DNA of 64,000 nucleotides from Bombyx mori (GCF_030269925.1 NC_085130.1:8258501-8322500), one strand, 5' to 3'. Counted from the stretch's first letter, positions 23,325 to 35,234 are shown. The notes: generated from the sequence alone by a model not told the origin. Numbers and translations are program-made.

Positions 23325-23460
23325 AAAAGACATGCCCGCTGAGTTTCTTGCCAGTTCTTCTCAGGACGGAGGCTAGTTTTTGTGAATTGGCGGTAATTGT
23401 TTTTGACGTTCAACAAGTATGTACTTTCATTTATGTAGCATAAATTTTTTTTATTGATTG
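23325..23460 (+). mobile_element. LINE-C 3' end
   Basis: GCCCGCTGAGTTTCTTGCCA, TTCTTCTCAGGACGGAGGC, TTTGACGTTCAACAAGTATG, then a TTGATTGATTGA tail. Confidence 0.7.
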
Positions 23461-23511
23461 ATTGATAGTTTCATAGATCATCTAACTGAAGTCTTGATTT
23501 GTTATCCTTCG

Positions 23512-23860
23512 CTACTGGTGTTAGGACGTCTTTGGGCCCGCACGAGTAGGTACTACCATCTTTTTTCTTTCCCTGCCTATTCGTTGGTAGCCTGAGAGGC
23601 TAAGAGACTATTCCATTTACGCCCAGAAGGGTAGGTGAGCTCACAGTCTCAATTTAAGAGAATTTGCTAACACTAGCCCTAGTAAGAGCAGTGCTTCGCA
23701 GAATCTACCACTGGATCGGAATCGCTACCCACTGAGAAGACCCGGCGAGAAACTCAGTGGGCTGTCTCTACGGGTTAGAGCCACCGTGCCCTCTATTACT
23801 GCCTACCTGTTTCAGTTTGAAGGTTGGGACAGCCGTTGTACTGTAAAATGTTGACTTTAG
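23512..23860 (+). mobile_element. Bm1 SINE split by a LINE tail
   Basis: ACTGGTGTTAGGACG...GTACTACCAT (23512-23558) and the continuation GAGCCACCGTGCCC...CAGTTTGAAGG (23776-23860) are one degenerate Bm1 interrupted by the LINE-B tail at 23555-23775. Confidence 0.7.
23555..23775 (+). mobile_element. LINE-B copy inserted in a Bm1
   Basis: CTTTTTTCTTTCCCTGCC to CTCAGTGGGCTGTCTCTACG. Bm1 sequence resumes on both sides. Confidence 0.75.
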
Positions 23861-24157
23861 AACACTTCGCCTTGGTGATCTCTTTAATTGAAATAATTAC
23901 ACATCTCAATCTATACCAGTATATACAAAAATAAAATAGTTTTGCTATCTGTTACGTTTCATGTCCAAATTAGTCAATCGGTTTTGACGAAATTCGGTAT
24001 AGAAATAGTTTTAACCCTGATAAAGTGTCTAAAAAGTGCCTTTCATCTCACTGCCTCAAGATGAGTTTCTGCCCACGCGATGTAAAGTCTAGTCCACGCT
24101 GGTGAAGCTACTGACAGAAAACTAGGTTTTTATGAGCTTTACAGTCATATATCGCAG

Positions 24158-24401
24158 TTTTTTTTTATTGCTTAGATGGGTGGACGATCTCACAGCCCAC
24201 CTGGTGTTAAGTGGTTACTGGAGCCCATAGACATCTACAACGTAAATGCGCCACCCATCTTGAGATATAAGTTCTAAGGTCTCAAGTATAGTTACAACGG
24301 CTTCCCCACCCTTCAAACCGAAACGCATTACTACTTCACGGCAGAAACAGGCGGGGTGGTGGTACCTACCCGCGCGGACTCACAAGAGGTCCTACCACCA
24401 G
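24158..24401 (-). mobile_element. Bm1 SINE, short form
   Basis: Well-preserved minus-strand copy ending at CCTACCACCAG. Confidence 0.92.
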
Positions 24402-25011
24402 TAAAAAAGTTGTTTACCCTGCCACCAGTGAATTCAGACTTAATTATAAAATATCAATGCACGTGCCTCGTTTTGGCATTACCACCGTTGGTCTTGCCCA
24501 AAACGAATTTAAAAGTTCGAACTGTCATTATGTGAAGCCAGATAACAAAATGGCCGCTAATACAGGATGTTGTGTTTTGTGGGTTTTTTTTAAATGCGAA
24601 GCCTATTAACTGATAATGACACATGTTAATTTAATTACATTAAATAGAGTCGTAATGGATGTTTTTTTTTTGCGTCTTTGAAAACCAGTCGAAATTGGCT
24701 ATGAACTTTGTCTATGCCAGGCCTTGCTGTTCTAAGCTAGTGTTGGGACTGTGAACTGGATAAGTAATTTAATGTCTTGGATTTTTGATATTAATCCATT
24801 AGTTTCTTCCATATTAAATAAAAACACAATAGGAACTATAAATAATATTAATTTAATTTGTCACAAATTCACCATTTAATTTAATTTTGTTTTGCTTTTC
24901 TTATTTTTTTTTTTTTGTAGTTTATACCACGTTTTAAGTCTGTACACACGTACCTAGCCTTGAATCCCAGTAAACCAAAGAGGAACGGGGGTGACTGAAA
25001 ATCAGTTTTTT
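24402..25011. other. No feature seen
   Basis: AT-rich with homopolymer T runs; no recognised repeat or coding signal. Confidence 0.45.
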
Positions 25012-25195
25012 TTCCCTACCTAAACTGATAGCCTTGAAAGGCTATTTCAGCGTAACCTTACCTAGTAGGTGAGCTCACGGGGCTCAAACCGGAGTGCGGC
25101 TAACATTGGCCCTAGCAGGAGTAGTGCTTTGCAGAATCTACCACCGGATCGGAAACCGATCCGGCGAGAAACTCAATGTGCTGTGTCTATGGGTT
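25012..25195 (+). mobile_element. LINE-B copy
   Basis: TTTCCCTACCTAAACTGATAG to GTGCTGTGTCTATGGG, with a small internal deletion. Confidence 0.78.
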
Positions 25196-25264
25196 AAAGG
25201 GGACGGTAACCGGTAAAATTCAGCGTTGTTCGATCAATTCGTCTGCTTTGAACAGCATTAGCTG

Positions 25265-25545
25265 GACCAATTCCTTTTGCCTTCCTTTTTCCTTTTCTTT
25301 TATTTATCTTCTTCTTCTCCACCTTATCCCACTAGGTGGGGTCGGCACAGCGAATTTTCATTTCAGCACTCACTCCTCTCTCTCTCACATCGTCATTCAC
25401 ACACTCGATCCATGTCTTCTTCGGTCGAACTCTTCCCCCTCTACCTTGCACTACCATATCCATACATCACCTAGTCACATGCATCTTCTCTCTACGCATC
25501 ACATATCCATACCACGCTAACCGTCCGCTCTTTAACTCTCTTTTA
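25265..25545 (-). pseudogene. LINE ORF2 C-terminal fragment (RTE/CR1-like)
   Basis: The minus strand is the same family as 62905-63125: it covers the RPKKTWMEYVNDD and RCADPT parts and the non-coding end GTGGGATAAGG. The + strand ORFs here are shadows. Confidence 0.72.
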
Positions 25546-26285
25546 TTTTATTTATCTACTTGTATTAATCTAAACTTATGTGAAAGGCAATAAATGATTT
25601 TATTATTATTATTAATGAGGGTAAGAGCTGACGACACTCTGATAACGGGTCAGTGGAGTCCATAAAGTCGTAACGTCAATGATACTGTCCACTTTAAGAC
25701 CTAAGATTAAGCTCTCATACGCTATTGGTGTGGCATCTGTCCAAATTTGATTCCAAGTAAAGACATTGCGCAACAGTATTAATCATCTCTGGAGTTGAGG
25801 CATCAGAAAAATGTTTTCAGCGAGAATCATCTCTCGAGTGCAAAGGGCTAAGAGAAGGTATCATGTGGTAATTGCGCTGTGAAGGCTAAGTTCTTTGGTG
25901 ACCACTTAACACAAGAAGAGATGATATTCTTTACGAAATTTTGCGAACGAACGAATAATAGTTTATCAATTAATTAAACGGTGCTTAGTAAAAAAGGTAA
26001 TAATGTCGTTTGAAAATGATCACCCTGTATTTTACTTTGTAGGCGTCTCCCGCATTGCAGCAATGTGGCGTCCACATTTGAAAACACATGTTCCATCTAA
26101 AACGCAATTAGAATATTAATTTTGCGTCGATTCGCTTTTGTTTCGCAGTTAATTTTTAATTTAGCGAAATCGAGGGTAGTCTGAAGACAGGCGAAGGGTG
26201 AGTTGCAGGAGGCTTTCCGATTGGGAATAACGATGAAGGGTAGATCTTCCAAAGAGTGGATGTAATTGCTCGGTAGACCCTCGAT

Positions 26286-26489
26286 CAGTGTACTTAGTGC
26301 GAGTTTTTTAACGTTGTCGATAGCGTAAAAGTTAACTCGAATTTGTATGGAGTTGGAAAGTTTGCCTACGCTGGCCGCTGGGGGCGCTGTTCCAAATACA
26401 AATTTAAACACACAACATTACAATTTTAGAACAAATTTAAGTTAACTTTTACGCTATCGAGAACGTTAAAAACTTGCACTAAATACACT
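26286..26489. mobile_element. MITE M1, complete
   Basis: Left end CAGTGTACTTAGTGCGAG and right end CTTGCACTAAATACACT, with about 60 complementary bases per arm. The minus-strand ORF at 26097-26411 overlaps it and is probably not a gene. Confidence 0.8.
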
Positions 26490-26534
26490 ATTGTTGTTCG
26501 GAGATTCAGCTATCAGTCAACAAAATTTACAATT

Positions 26535-26673
26535 TTTGTTATTGCTTAGAAGGGTGGACGAGCTCACAGGCCACCTGGTGTTAAGTGGTTACTGGAGCCC
26601 ATAGACATCTACGACGTAAATGCGCCACCCATCTTGAGATATAAGTTCTAAGGTCTCAGTATAGTTACAACGG
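26535..26673 (-). mobile_element. Bm1 SINE, 3' fragment
   Basis: TTATTGCTTAGAAGGG to AGTATAGTTACAACGG; the rest is absent. Confidence 0.87.
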
Positions 26674-27035
26674 AATAACTATCTTAACATTGGCACCGCG
26701 AATTGTCGCTTTGAGGCAATAATACGCAGGCCGGCCCAAAACCCCACCACCGCTAAGACATAAGACAAACACATCTTTTAACGCCAGCCCGTACCGAGGT
26801 CAATAAAACTTTATACAAAAAGCAATGCAACCGCCGACACATATGGCGACGTTCTCACGGTGTTCAAAGACTTTTAGTATTTATAAATAAGTACTATGGA
26901 ACATGAAAAAGTGATTTAATTAATTAACTGGCTACGAGATTGAGACCTCATGCTTAATGAGTTATTTTCGTGAGGCGTATAACGGGTTAGTGCATTAAAG
27001 GGGGAGGCTAAACCCTCCATTATTACGGTATAGTG

Positions 27036-27070
27036 AGCTAGAGAGAGAGAGAAAGAGAGAGAGAGAGAGT
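27036..27070. repeat. GA microsatellite
   Basis: GAGAGAGAGAAAGAGAGAGA type run. Confidence 0.9.
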
Positions 27071-27224
27071 ATTCTTTATTGTACACCAAAAAACTAATAA
27101 ACAGTGCGATACATTAAATACAATTGGCGGTCTTATCGCTAAGAGCGATCTCTTCCAGACAACCATCAGGTGGACCACAATTATTTGGAAATGAATTACG
27201 CGCGGTGTACCAATCCAGTGAAAT

Positions 27225-27295
27225 ATATATATACATATAGGTACACATACATATACACATACATACATACATAACACACATACATACATATAAAC
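27225..27295. repeat. TACA-type microsatellite
   Basis: ATATATACATATAGG then ACATACATACATAC words, imperfect. Confidence 0.85.
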
Positions 27296-27435
27296 ATAGC
27301 TAACCCGAAGAGTCAGGTTATTCCCAATATAAGCCGTTTGAAGAAGGAAGACCCTAACTCAATATAGTATCGTATTTATTATAGGTCACATTGAACATTG
27401 AAAATCTTAAGAGGAAAACGGATATTAAAAAAGGT

Positions 27436-27676
27436 GTTTTTTTTGCTTAGATAAGTGGAAGAGCTCACGGCCCACCTGGTGTTAAGTGGTTACCGGAGCC
27501 AATAGACATATAACGCGTAAATGCTGTCACCCATATTGAGATGTGAGTTATAAGGTCTCAGTATAGTTACAACGGCTACCCCACCCTTCAAACCGAAACG
27601 CATTACTGCTTCACGGCAGAAACAGGCAGGGCGGTGGTACCTACCCGTGCGGACTCCCAAGAGGTCCTACCACCAG
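27436..27676 (-). mobile_element. Bm1 SINE, short form
   Basis: Minus strand, ending at CCTACCACCAGTG. Confidence 0.9.
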
Positions 27677-27699
27677 TGAATTGGAGCAAAATTTTTTTT

Positions 27700-27885
27700 T
27701 TTTTGCCTTTGTAGGCAGACGAGCATACGGCCCACCTGATGGTGAGTGGTTACCGTCGCCCATGGACTTCAGCAATGCCAGGGGCAGAGCCAAGCCACTG
27801 CCTACCGCTTAATACTCTCCACAAGCCTCGTTTGAAGAAGGACATGTCATAGGGCTCGGGAAACACCGTGGAGGGGAGCTCAATT
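27700..27885 (-). mobile_element. LINE-A 3' tail
   Basis: TTTTGCCTTTGTAGGCAGACG to ACACCGTGGAGGGGAGCTC; includes the last ORF2 codons on the minus strand. Confidence 0.82.
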
Positions 27886-28389
27886 TCTTTATAGCGTAGT
27901 TCACCGAACTAACCGAAACAAAAAAACCAACCCGTGTGGGCTTAAGCCACCACAATTAAAACTTTAAATCCAATTATGCTAAAAAACACAATGCTCCCGC
28001 AGAAACGTAACCTCGTTACCGAAAGGTCGCATCTCGCGTATTAATCTCAAGCGATTTCGGTCGTTAACTAAATACCGATAAAGCATTCGCGACATACTCG
28101 TATAAATCAAAGAAGTAATGAATCAGTGACATATATAACGAACACACAAACAGACGGACGGTAAAGGCGAAATGATTGCCTAGAGTCACCTACGTGCGAT
28201 TTCATGTTGCTTGGTACAAATCAAAGAATTATGAGACTTACTTCTTATTTTTAACTCGCCTTAATTCTTGCTTGTATTTTTTTTTTACTATATTAGTAAT
28301 AGGGAATGCTGTGTATAAGAGAAACGACCTAACTAACTTTGTCCTTTCCCTATCTCCGTAGTCTGCTGCTTCTACGATTATTTTTTTTT

Positions 28390-28705
28390 CCTACCTAAGC
28401 TCGAGCGATAGCCTCGAGAGGCTATATCAGCGTAACCTTAACTAGTAACTGAGCTCACGGGGTTCAAACCTGACGACGATGCTAACACGAACCCTAGCAA
28501 GAGCCGTGCTTCGCAGAATCTACCACCGGATCGGAAACGCGACCCACTGAGAAGATCCGGCGAGAAACTCAGTGGGCTGTGTCTGAGGGTTAATTTACTC
28601 GTCGAGCCCTTCGTCGCAAGCGATGAGTTCGACGACAATAATGACTGGTGCTTGAGGTACCTAAAAGCACCGCTAGTGGATCGGGAGGATCCGAAATGAC
28701 GTGTT
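28390..28705 (+). mobile_element. LINE-B 3' region
   Basis: TTCCTACCTAAGCTCGAGCG to GGATCGGGAGGATCCG. Confidence 0.8.
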
Positions 28706-29850
28706 TGGGGCGACGTCGACTGCTTTCCATTCTGTCCGCCGGATCGGGAATGTAGCTACCGGCGGCCACGATGAGAGGGTTCTCGTGTCGTGCCGCTTTA
28801 TCGAAGTGTTTCGTTATTACGAAAGTGTTATTTGAGCACTATGTTTCATCGTTCATTCGTCTTAAGCGTCTTCAGACGTGGTTTGAGGAGAGTCCTCCGT
28901 GACTATGTTTCTAGTATTGCTGATGTTTATGAGCATCAGTGAGACCAAACCCTTACGTAGTGATTGCCATCGTTTAACTTTGGGATCAAAGTATTGCATG
29001 ATTCATCATCATCAGCCTCTATCTCTCCACTGCTGGAGGTAGATTGCTTTTACAAAAAAAGAAGTCATGTATGCGTTTAAAATTATTTAGTTCCCCCATT
29101 AAAGGCACGGTATTGAAAAGTGCAAAGAATTTACCATTGATCTTTGTAATTATTGAGTTTTATTCAGTCTTTACGTCGCTTGCTATTAACATAGTTAAAT
29201 TATTTATAGCTGTTTTGTTCGAGTACACGTTCGCACAGAACTCATATGCATGTACAAATAAAATTCTTTCCCACGAGAAGAAGTAGTATTAGAACTTCAT
29301 GGACATGTTTTTATTCGTTGGCAGGCAAGCTAACAATGATATTAAGGCGGTCTATGACTTTAATATTTACCATATTCAAAAATCCTTCAATTCTCCCGAA
29401 AAATCGCATAAATTATGAATCGCTTCGGCTTATATCTTACGGCGCAGCGCGTACTCAAATAGGCGTCGCGTGGGCCAAGAGACAGTTTCGTAATCAAATT
29501 CGAGTTTTAGTTATAATGTTTTAGATTTTTCTTCGAGTGGGCCTGCGTTGGCTACTTAATTTCGTTGCGTGGTACCTTGCGGTAGTAATGTTGTTTTGTA
29601 ACAGCATTGGGCAGAATGTATGCTTTGTACAAAGACGTATTTGTTATACGCGTAGCTGAACCGAGGTGTTTATATCTCGCTTGATATTAGCCCCAGTAGT
29701 GCTGAGTTTATTTATTATTACATAAAATTATCTTGCATACATTTCTAAAGGATATTTGAAATAAAAGGTCCCTAAAAAAATCAATGCTAAATCACAGCAA
29801 AATAATTTTAAATGGTTATTTATAAATGGTACTAATTTTATTTTTTTAAA
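28706..29850. other. No gene seen
   Basis: Two ORFs of 80-92 codons (29044-29286, 29246-29524) overlap each other and show no motif. CATCATCATCAGCCTC at about 29003 resembles a LINE 3' word. Confidence 0.4.
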
Positions 29851-30284
29851 TTTTTTTCCTAGATGGGTGGACGAGCTCACAGCCCACCTGGTGTTAAGTG
29901 GTTACTGGAGCCCATAGACATCCACAACGTAAATGCGCCACCCACCTTGAGATACAAGTTCTAAGGTCTCAAGCATAGTAACGACGGCTGCCCCACCCTT
30001 CAAACCGAAACGCATTACTGCTTCACGGCAGAAATAGGCAGGGTGGTGGTACCCACCCGCGTGGACTCACAAGAGGTCCTACCACCAGTAATTACGCAAA
30101 TTATAATTTTGCGGGTTTCATTTTTATTACACGATGTTATTCCTTCACCGTGGAAGTCAATCGTGAACATTTGTTGAGTACGTATTTCATTTGAAAAATT
30201 GGTACCCGCCTGCGGGATTCGAACACCGGTGCATCGCTTCAACACGAATGCACCGGACGTCTTATCCGTTAGGCCACGACGACT
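29851..30284 (-). mobile_element. Bm1 SINE, near full length
   Basis: Runs from the T-rich end to GTCTTATCCGTTAGGCCACG. The B box complement GGGATTCGAACACC is intact. Confidence 0.93.
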
Positions 30285-30466
30285 ACAAATTTTTTTTAGA
30301 ATTTATTAAAAAACGTAATTCATGCGCGCGCTGAGACACTTACGTACATATTGATACCTAATATCTATGATCCAACTGCGCAATAGTCGGTATTCCGACG
30401 CTCCACCTTTAATACTAATTAACAGAGAGTCGATCTATCGACGGTTCATGCTTTGAGCATTTAAGC

Positions 30467-30709
30467 TTTTTTTTATTGCTTAGATGGGTGGACGAGCTCA
30501 CAGCCCACCTGGTGTTGAGTGGTTACTTGCGCCTGTAGACATCTACGACGTAAATGCGCCACCCACCTTAAGATGTAAGTTCTAAGGTCTCAAGTATGGT
30601 TACAACGGCTGCCCTGCCCTTCAAACCGAAACGCATTACTGCTTCACGGCAGAACTAGGCAAGGCGATGGTACCTAACCGCGCGGACTCACAAGAGGTCC
30701 TACTACTAG
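30467..30709 (-). mobile_element. Bm1 SINE, short form
   Basis: Minus strand, ending at CCTACTACTAG, again the short-form boundary. Confidence 0.9.
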
Positions 30710-30784
30710 TAAAACTGCTAACTGACTTGATGGACCAAGACACTTGCATGAACAGGGCTGTTAGTAATAGTAGTATCGAACTGT

Positions 30785-30970
30785 GTATTCTGAAACATTA
30801 TTGGAACGAAGTTCCTTATGGGACGATGCGCAGGGGTACCCTAACCGGGAATAAACGTCCGTAACGTAAGATTTTTATTAGTAATGCACACAGTGTACGA
30901 CTTAACTTCGTAATAACGTACAAAAAATAACAAACAACCGCGAATGAAGTGTACCACAATAAGTTCGCAC
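30785..30970 (+). repeat. Unnamed repeat E, plus copy
   Basis: GGAACGAAGTTCCTTATGGG to CACAATAAGTTCGCACG; see the copy at 1-250. Confidence 0.75.
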
Positions 30971-31260
30971 GTTACCGAATGACCGTGGGTTGTTGCGAAA
31001 CCTCCTTGTTTTCTTTATAACTCGAATAGAACTTAAAATTAATATTTTTATAATAAAGAACTTCATTCCTATCCGGTGTCCCATGACACCAGATGTGTGA
31101 TCTTTAAATCAGTATTTCAGGTAATCTTGGTAATAGAAAAAAAAACGCGCCCTTAAATCGTTTAAGTAGCCTGAATTATGACTACGACTCCCGACAACCG
31201 ATGTACCTATGTATTATCAGTAATATATCTATACAGTATATATCTATACATAATATATAT

Positions 31261-31529
31261 TTTTAGCAACGGCTTAATAATTTAAATAAATAAAAAAAAT
31301 ACAAAAGTGGGTAGGAACGATCGACACAGAATATTAAATCTAAGACAAGTGAACGCTGCGCGCGCTTCCAGCAAAAGTGATCCGAGGTGGCGTGATGTCC
31401 CCGCTGGTCGGTCGGTTGCCCCTCCAGATGACGAGTTGCCCCTCCAGATGACGTCACGAGTCCACGTGAGTGCTCGTCGTCAATGGCTCCGCCCATCGAC
31501 TTTGACTTAAGAGGGAGTCGCCTCTAATA
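31261..31529 (-). repeat. 3' LTR of element 1
   Basis: Copy of the 35235-35503 repeat. The minus-strand sequence just before it is AGGAGAGGCCG, a short purine-rich stretch in the place expected for a polypurine tract. Confidence 0.85.
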
Positions 31530-31892
31530 CGGCCTCTCCTGACTGGTGGACGTCCACGTTCACCTCGATGTCATGACCGTCTTCAATCTCTGACGATGCA
31601 GGACTCACTGTGTGCACAGCGTTGCTATCGGGGTGTTCTATGATATCGTCATAGAAATAGATTGTTTGCATTACAATCATGATTTTGGTACCATGAACCA
31701 TTAGTAAAAGTTAGTAGTTTTTGTGAGCATTTTACATCACATTTCAGTGTGTTCATGTATAGTAGACTCTTGTTGAGTTACGTTAGATGTACTGACGACA
31801 CGGCACTGTTACCATATCGGGTGTATAATATACTGTGAGAGGAAAGTCTGGTTGACATGGCCAAGTTAACATGTCAAGCCAATACACTCGTA

Positions 31893-32436
31893 ACGTGAAC
31901 TGCGTTACCACGTCACACCTTTACGTGAACTTTGTTACCACGTCATAACATATACGTGAACTATGTTACCACGGTACAACATCTACGTGAACTATGTTAC
32001 CACGTAAATCTCTGCGTGAACTATGTTACCACGTTACAACATCTACGTGAACTATGTTACCACGTAAATCTCTGCGTGAACTATGTTACCACGTTACAAC
32101 ATCTACGTGAACTATGTTACCACGTAAATCTCTGCGTGAACTATGTTACCACGTTACAACATCTACGTGAACTATGTTACCACGTAAATCTCTGCGTGAA
32201 CTATGTTACCACGTTACAACATCTACGTGAACTATGTTACCACGTAAATCTCTGCGTGAACTATGTTACCACGTTACAACATCTACGTGAACTATGTTAC
32301 CACGTAAATCTCTGCGTGAACTATGTTACCACGTTACAACATCTACGTGAACTATGTTACCACGTAAATCTCTGCGTGAACTATGTTACCACGGTACAAC
32401 ATCTACGTGAACTATGTTACCACGTAAATCTCTGGA
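31893..32436. repeat. Tandem array, 30-bp half units paired into a 60-bp unit (about 18 half units)
   Basis: The 60-bp period repeats almost perfectly from 31981 to 32420. Each unit has two halves sharing GTGAACTATGTTACCACG; one half reads ACGTG...CACGTAAATCTC and the other GCGTG...CACGTTACAACATC. End units (31893-31980) are divergent, as expected for array edges. Because 60 is divisible by 3, a 177-codon ORF (31932-32465, +) runs through it, but this is a period artefact. Each half unit has a near-inverted ACGTG/CACGT pair 11 bases apart. Confidence 0.92.
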
Positions 32437-32542
32437 AGCATGCAGTCAACCCCAAGAATGTTTGACATTACGCGTCACTGGTGACTCAACTAGTGCCTGA
32501 ACCCTACGGGGACTCGGCCTAACCTGACCACCAAAAATTAAA

Positions 32543-33060
32543 TCAAATCGTGAATCTGTAGACTAGCGTTCGCGAGTCAACCAGAGGGCCCATTATGCCC
32601 CGTATCATTATTAAAGTTCCGAGTTTGTCAGTCAGACCTCTGACCATCTTAATACAGAGCAACGATCTCCTGGCGCACTCGACGTATGAGTCAAAGCAAT
32701 CTGATGCTAATTGCATAGCATTATAAAGAATATTGGCATATTCTAACTTTCGCGGACACAACGGCTTAAAGTCTTTTACGAAGTTATCCCACGTCCGGTC
32801 ACTAGACAATCACACGTGTAACCAAGTACGCTCATCACTCTTAAGACAGCCCAAAACTCGTGACAAATACTCAGTGCCTTCCCAGTTAAGGATCTAGCCC
32901 ATTCTACTTCCTTACACAATGTGTCTATGTATTGCACGGCAGGGTAAAACTTAGAAATAAGGTAACCATGAGCTCGATCTGAATTTACGAATCTAATGGA
33001 TTCGGTTAACTTTCGTGCTGATGTGGTAGTTGCCTTTTTATTGTCACAACGCGTGGTGGA
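32543..33060 (-). pseudogene. Second gag (capsid) fragment of element 1, broken
   Basis: Minus-strand translation gives capsid-like pieces in more than one frame: FYPAVQYIDTLCKEVEWA, then CLKSDERTWL, a TGA stop in place of a conserved-looking position, then SSDRTWDNFVKDF and a helical stretch. It contains at least one frameshift and one nonsense codon. Its FYPAVQYIDTLCKEV segment is homologous to, but clearly different from, NFDPSVNDIDSWCE in the fragment at 34738-35028, so two versions of the same Gag region lie in one element. Confidence 0.55.
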
Positions 33061-33133
33061 ACTATTTTACATCTATTCTCTTCGATCAATAATACTACTA
33101 GATTCGCGATTAGCGCTTCAAAAGCGGCCCGAA

Positions 33134-33167
33134 AAATAAGACCACAAATAAATTTGTGGTCTTATTT
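33134..33167. repeat. Perfect 16-bp inverted repeat with 2-base loop
   Basis: AAATAAGACCACAAAT, AA, then its exact complement ATTTGTGGTCTTATTT. It sits between the second gag fragment and the AT-rich filler of element 1. A hairpin or cruciform is possible; it may mark the end of a nested insertion. Confidence 0.75.
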
Positions 33168-34377
33168 CAAATTAGTATGGTCCAATCATAGCCAACACTA
33201 AGACGTCAAAACGCTGCAATGCGCGTTCAAAAACTGAGTAAAAAACCACCGTAACACCAAGGTTTTGGAAGGAATATCTTTTTTTGGTAAATTTATATTA
33301 TTAAGTGTTTTTCATAAAATAATAAACACAATTATATTGTAAATAAAACACAATTTACGAATATTGTAATTGTTTGGCCAATGTTTGCAACAAGGCACCA
33401 GCTATTGTAACAAACATCACCTATTCTTGGACAGGGAATGCATAGAGTAGTTTTGTTATTTTATAATGTTATTTTTGTTTGTAGATTTCCTAGTAGCCCC
33501 TTGTCGCTGTGCATAATGGATATATTATATTGTTGCGAAAGAAAGAGGAGAAGAAATATAGAACTCTTATAAAAATTCTAGAATTGTTCAATGGTGGTGG
33601 CAAATCAATGCAAAAAAGTATTAAAAAAACTTTATATGTATGTGTAAATATTTTAAGCGTATATGCTGAAAAGGATTTGTTTTCTGGGGGAAACGAACAC
33701 AGCCATAAAATAAGCCTAAATTAAACTGATTATAGAAAAATTCATTGATATAAGATTACATTATATTTGTAAAAAGAAACCGCTCATATAAAAATGACTT
33801 CTAAAAGACAGCTTTATAACAAACTGAATCTGTTTAAAGGTAATTAAATCTACATTATTGTTTTAATTACTTCTGTATAAAGAATACGTGGAAAACATGT
33901 TTCGTGTTTCCTTTCATATTTTTTTTACTTTATTCAATTTTATTTTTTATCACCTATTTAGCGGCAATGTAAAATATTATCTACTACTTTTTTGAATCGG
34001 TCAAAAATAGTTGCGACCATACAAAACAAACCTAAAACAAATATGTATATTCTGCAACTCTATGTCTTTCAATACTTACTGTGTTCTGAGCATTGAAATG
34101 TAATACCAAGAACTACATCTAGTTCCACAATACAATAAGCACGAAATTTTAAACAAATATTTTTAACCTTATAAATTAGGCTTTAAGTATCATTTTAGAA
34201 TAAATATTTTTGTACTGATGACTTTTTATGTTCAAGTGACATTTTAAATTTATTCCATAATATTCTTTTTCTGACGAAAGGACCTAAATACATATATTTT
34301 GCAAAGGTAATTAAACTTTATGTTTAAGTATTAAGGTTTATAATAAACTGAAGTCGTTAACATTATTAAACTTTTTT

Positions 34378-34635
34378 CTAAGAAATGAAGATGTTTTCGT
34401 GTCTGCAAACGTGGCCACTGGAGCGTCTTATTTTTGTTCCTGATCCGTAATCTAGTACTATTATTGATCGAAGTCTATTCTCAAACGCGGGTACAATCGA
34501 CACGGCGATGGAACAACACGGCGTCTCGTTTGCATGATCACCGACCTGGACAGTCGGACTGTTGTCTAATTGACGTATTGATGGAGTGTGCCGACTAGTA
34601 ACATTTTGAACCCTTCGAATGTTATTTCCACCCAT
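34378..34635 (-). other. Unassigned 85-codon ORF inside element 1
   Basis: Minus-strand frame between the two gag fragments; no motif recognised. It may be gag-derived (matrix-like) or unrelated filler. Followed on the minus strand by about 1.3 kb of AT-rich sequence with no coding signal. Confidence 0.2.
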
Positions 34636-34737
34636 CGAAACTGAGCATTCAGTCTCGAGTATGTTCTATCGCGTCAATAAAAATAGACCGTGAGGTCGGT
34701 TGTGATAAAGTCGTTGAGCTAGTTACTTGGTGATTTA

Positions 34738-35028
34738 TTACATTTCATAAGAGGGTATCCGACAAAAAAAATCTACTTCGCACCACGAATCGATATCATT
34801 AACGCTGGGGTCAAAATTAGAAATATAAAAATGGTTCGACCTTACTTTGGACAGTGCACTTAATGCTCCGATGATCCTGTCTGTAGCGTCGTACGCGTGG
34901 GACTCTGACGGCAGCGGTGATGTGATTCCCAACGCCACCACGGGTCCGGCGCCACCACCGTCCGCGGTCGAGGGATGTGCGTCTTCTATCTGCGACCCTA
35001 GCGGGCTCGACTCACGCGCAACGTTCAC
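34738..35028 (-). pseudogene. gag N-terminal fragment of element 1
   Basis: A 96-residue reading frame about 205 bp inside the 5' LTR. Its end contains NFDPSVNDIDSWCE, resembling the F-D-P...W segment that opens the capsid region of insect LTR-retrotransposon Gag proteins. The frame stops immediately afterwards, so the protein is truncated. Family assignment is by motif only. Confidence 0.5.
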
Positions 35029-35234
35029 ATTTGAGTTTTAAGCAATTAAACGCGCCAATATTATTCTCCAATATTGGTCTCGAACATTCGGCGAATGCGA
35101 GCGTCCTCCTACCCTGCTTCCAGTTACACGTATATCGGTCATTACGTTGTTAATTTAATGCAAATTTTTAAAAATAAACTGTACGCCAGGATAACCCAAA
35201 AGCGGATAGGGCACAAGCCCTATCCCACTTCTGA

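Noticed and set aside
25176..25593. Plus-strand ORFs of 65-114 codons
   Set aside because: Antisense shadows of a LINE ORF2 fragment on the minus strand.
26097..26411. 104-codon minus-strand ORF
   Set aside because: About a third of it is MITE M1 sequence, and the remainder shows no motif or splice signals.
31932..32465. 177-codon plus-strand ORF with a perfect 20-residue repeat
   Set aside because: The DNA period is 60 bp (divisible by 3) and lies in a minus-strand retroelement; no start context, no domain, and identical DNA between units shows array homogenisation rather than protein selection.
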